From Pelagibacteraceae bacterium AG-333-C14 (GTDB taxonomy: Bacteria; Pseudomonadota; Alphaproteobacteria; Pelagibacterales; AG-422-B15), in NCBI GenBank assembly GCA_003282485.1, contig QBZD01000003.1:1-64000 (forward strand): a stretch of DNA of 64,000 nt. Reading direction: 5' to 3'. The translations under genes were made by a program, and so were the position numbers. Shown one piece after another: positions 63,403 to 64,000 of this stretch (position 1 is its first letter; each line of letters opens with the position of its first letter). The notes beneath the pieces are model-generated. The model worked only from the letters and a program-made list of their open reading frames with translations. It was not told the DNA's origin and made no database searches.

Positions 63403-64000
63403 ATGACGAAGTTAGATATTCAAAATACTATAAAACTACTAAATCAATATAAATTAAGCGGGGTTGATGAAAATATAGGAAATATGGCAAAAAATAGGTA
63501 TGGAAAAGGAACAATAAAATCGCCCGATAAGTTTCAGTCAAAAGAAAAAACAGACTTTCCTCAGCATGAAATCGAAAAAGATATTCTCAATATTGATAGT
63601 CTAGAATCATTAAAAGAATACATGTCAAATTTTAAAGGCTGTGAACTTCATAAAAGCGCAACAAATATGGTCTTTTCAGATGGAAACCCAAGTGCAAAAA
63701 TCATGCTTATAGGTGAGGCTCCAGGTCATGATGAGGATATTCAAGGTAAACCCTTTGTTGGAAGAAGTGGCAAGCTGTTGGATAAAATGCTAGAGGCCAT
63801 CGATCTAAATCGAGAAAAAGTTTACATTGCAAATATTGTTCCGTGGAGACCACCAAATAACAGAAGGCCAACAGACGAAGAGATTGAGATATGTTTACCA
63901 ATGATAAAAAAGCATATTGAAATAGTAAATCCAAAAGCAATTTTGTTATTAGGAAGCACTGCTACTTATGCATTAATTAAAAATAATGAAGGGATTACCA
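63403..64000 (+). CDS. Uracil-DNA glycosylase family 4-like (truncated by window edge)
   Basis: Forward reading from ATG 63403: MTKLDIQNTIKLLNQYKL...MLIGEAPGHDEDIQGKPFVGRSGKLLDKMLEAI...IVPWRPPNNRRPTDEEI; GEAPGxxED motif. Open at the right edge, so absent from the ORF track. Confidence 0.92.
   Translation, partial: MTKLDIQNTIKLLNQYKLSGVDENIGNMAKNRYGKGTIKSPDKFQSKEKTDFPQHEIEKDILNIDSLESLKEYMSNFKGCELHKSATNMVFSDGNPSAKIMLIGEAPGHDEDIQGKPFVGRSGKLLDKMLEAIDLNREKVYIANIVPWRPPNNRRPTDEEIEICLPMIKKHIEIVNPKAILLLGSTATYALIKNNEGIT

Noticed and set aside
63707-63940. 77-aa reverse ORF at right edge
   Set aside because: Antisense to the uracil-DNA glycosylase-like gene that runs off the window.

Overview
AT-rich alphaproteobacterial-type chromosome segment (64 kb), densely packed with short intergenic gaps and many overlapping genes. 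It looks like a streamlined marine lineage, but that is an inference from composition and gene order only. Most of the window is ordinary core genome: ftsZ (truncated at the left edge), mraZ, RNase P RNA, ampD, mlaA/mlaC, rpoD-dnaG-yqeY//carAB, trxB, uvrB/uvrC, folB, pgsA, ilvE, MarR/response regulator/histidine kinase, proC, lgt, midA, pgeF, prs, rplY, pth, ychF, petABC, trmL, hemF, greA, cca, crcB, tRNA-Gln, ispE, etfQO and a family-4-like UDG truncated at the right edge. Two structures stand out. (1) mraZ is followed directly by ftsZ with nothing between, although the flanking ampD-rnpB-mraZ end looks intact, so the division/cell-wall (dcw) cluster appears collapsed. (2) A 49-bp perfect direct repeat of the 3' part of a tRNA(CAT) gene brackets a ~0.7 kb segment. 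That segment holds one small secreted-protein ORF and duplicated short GC-rich repeats, resembling a minimal integrase-less tRNA-targeted element. No CRISPR array, transposase, integrase or complete defence system was seen.
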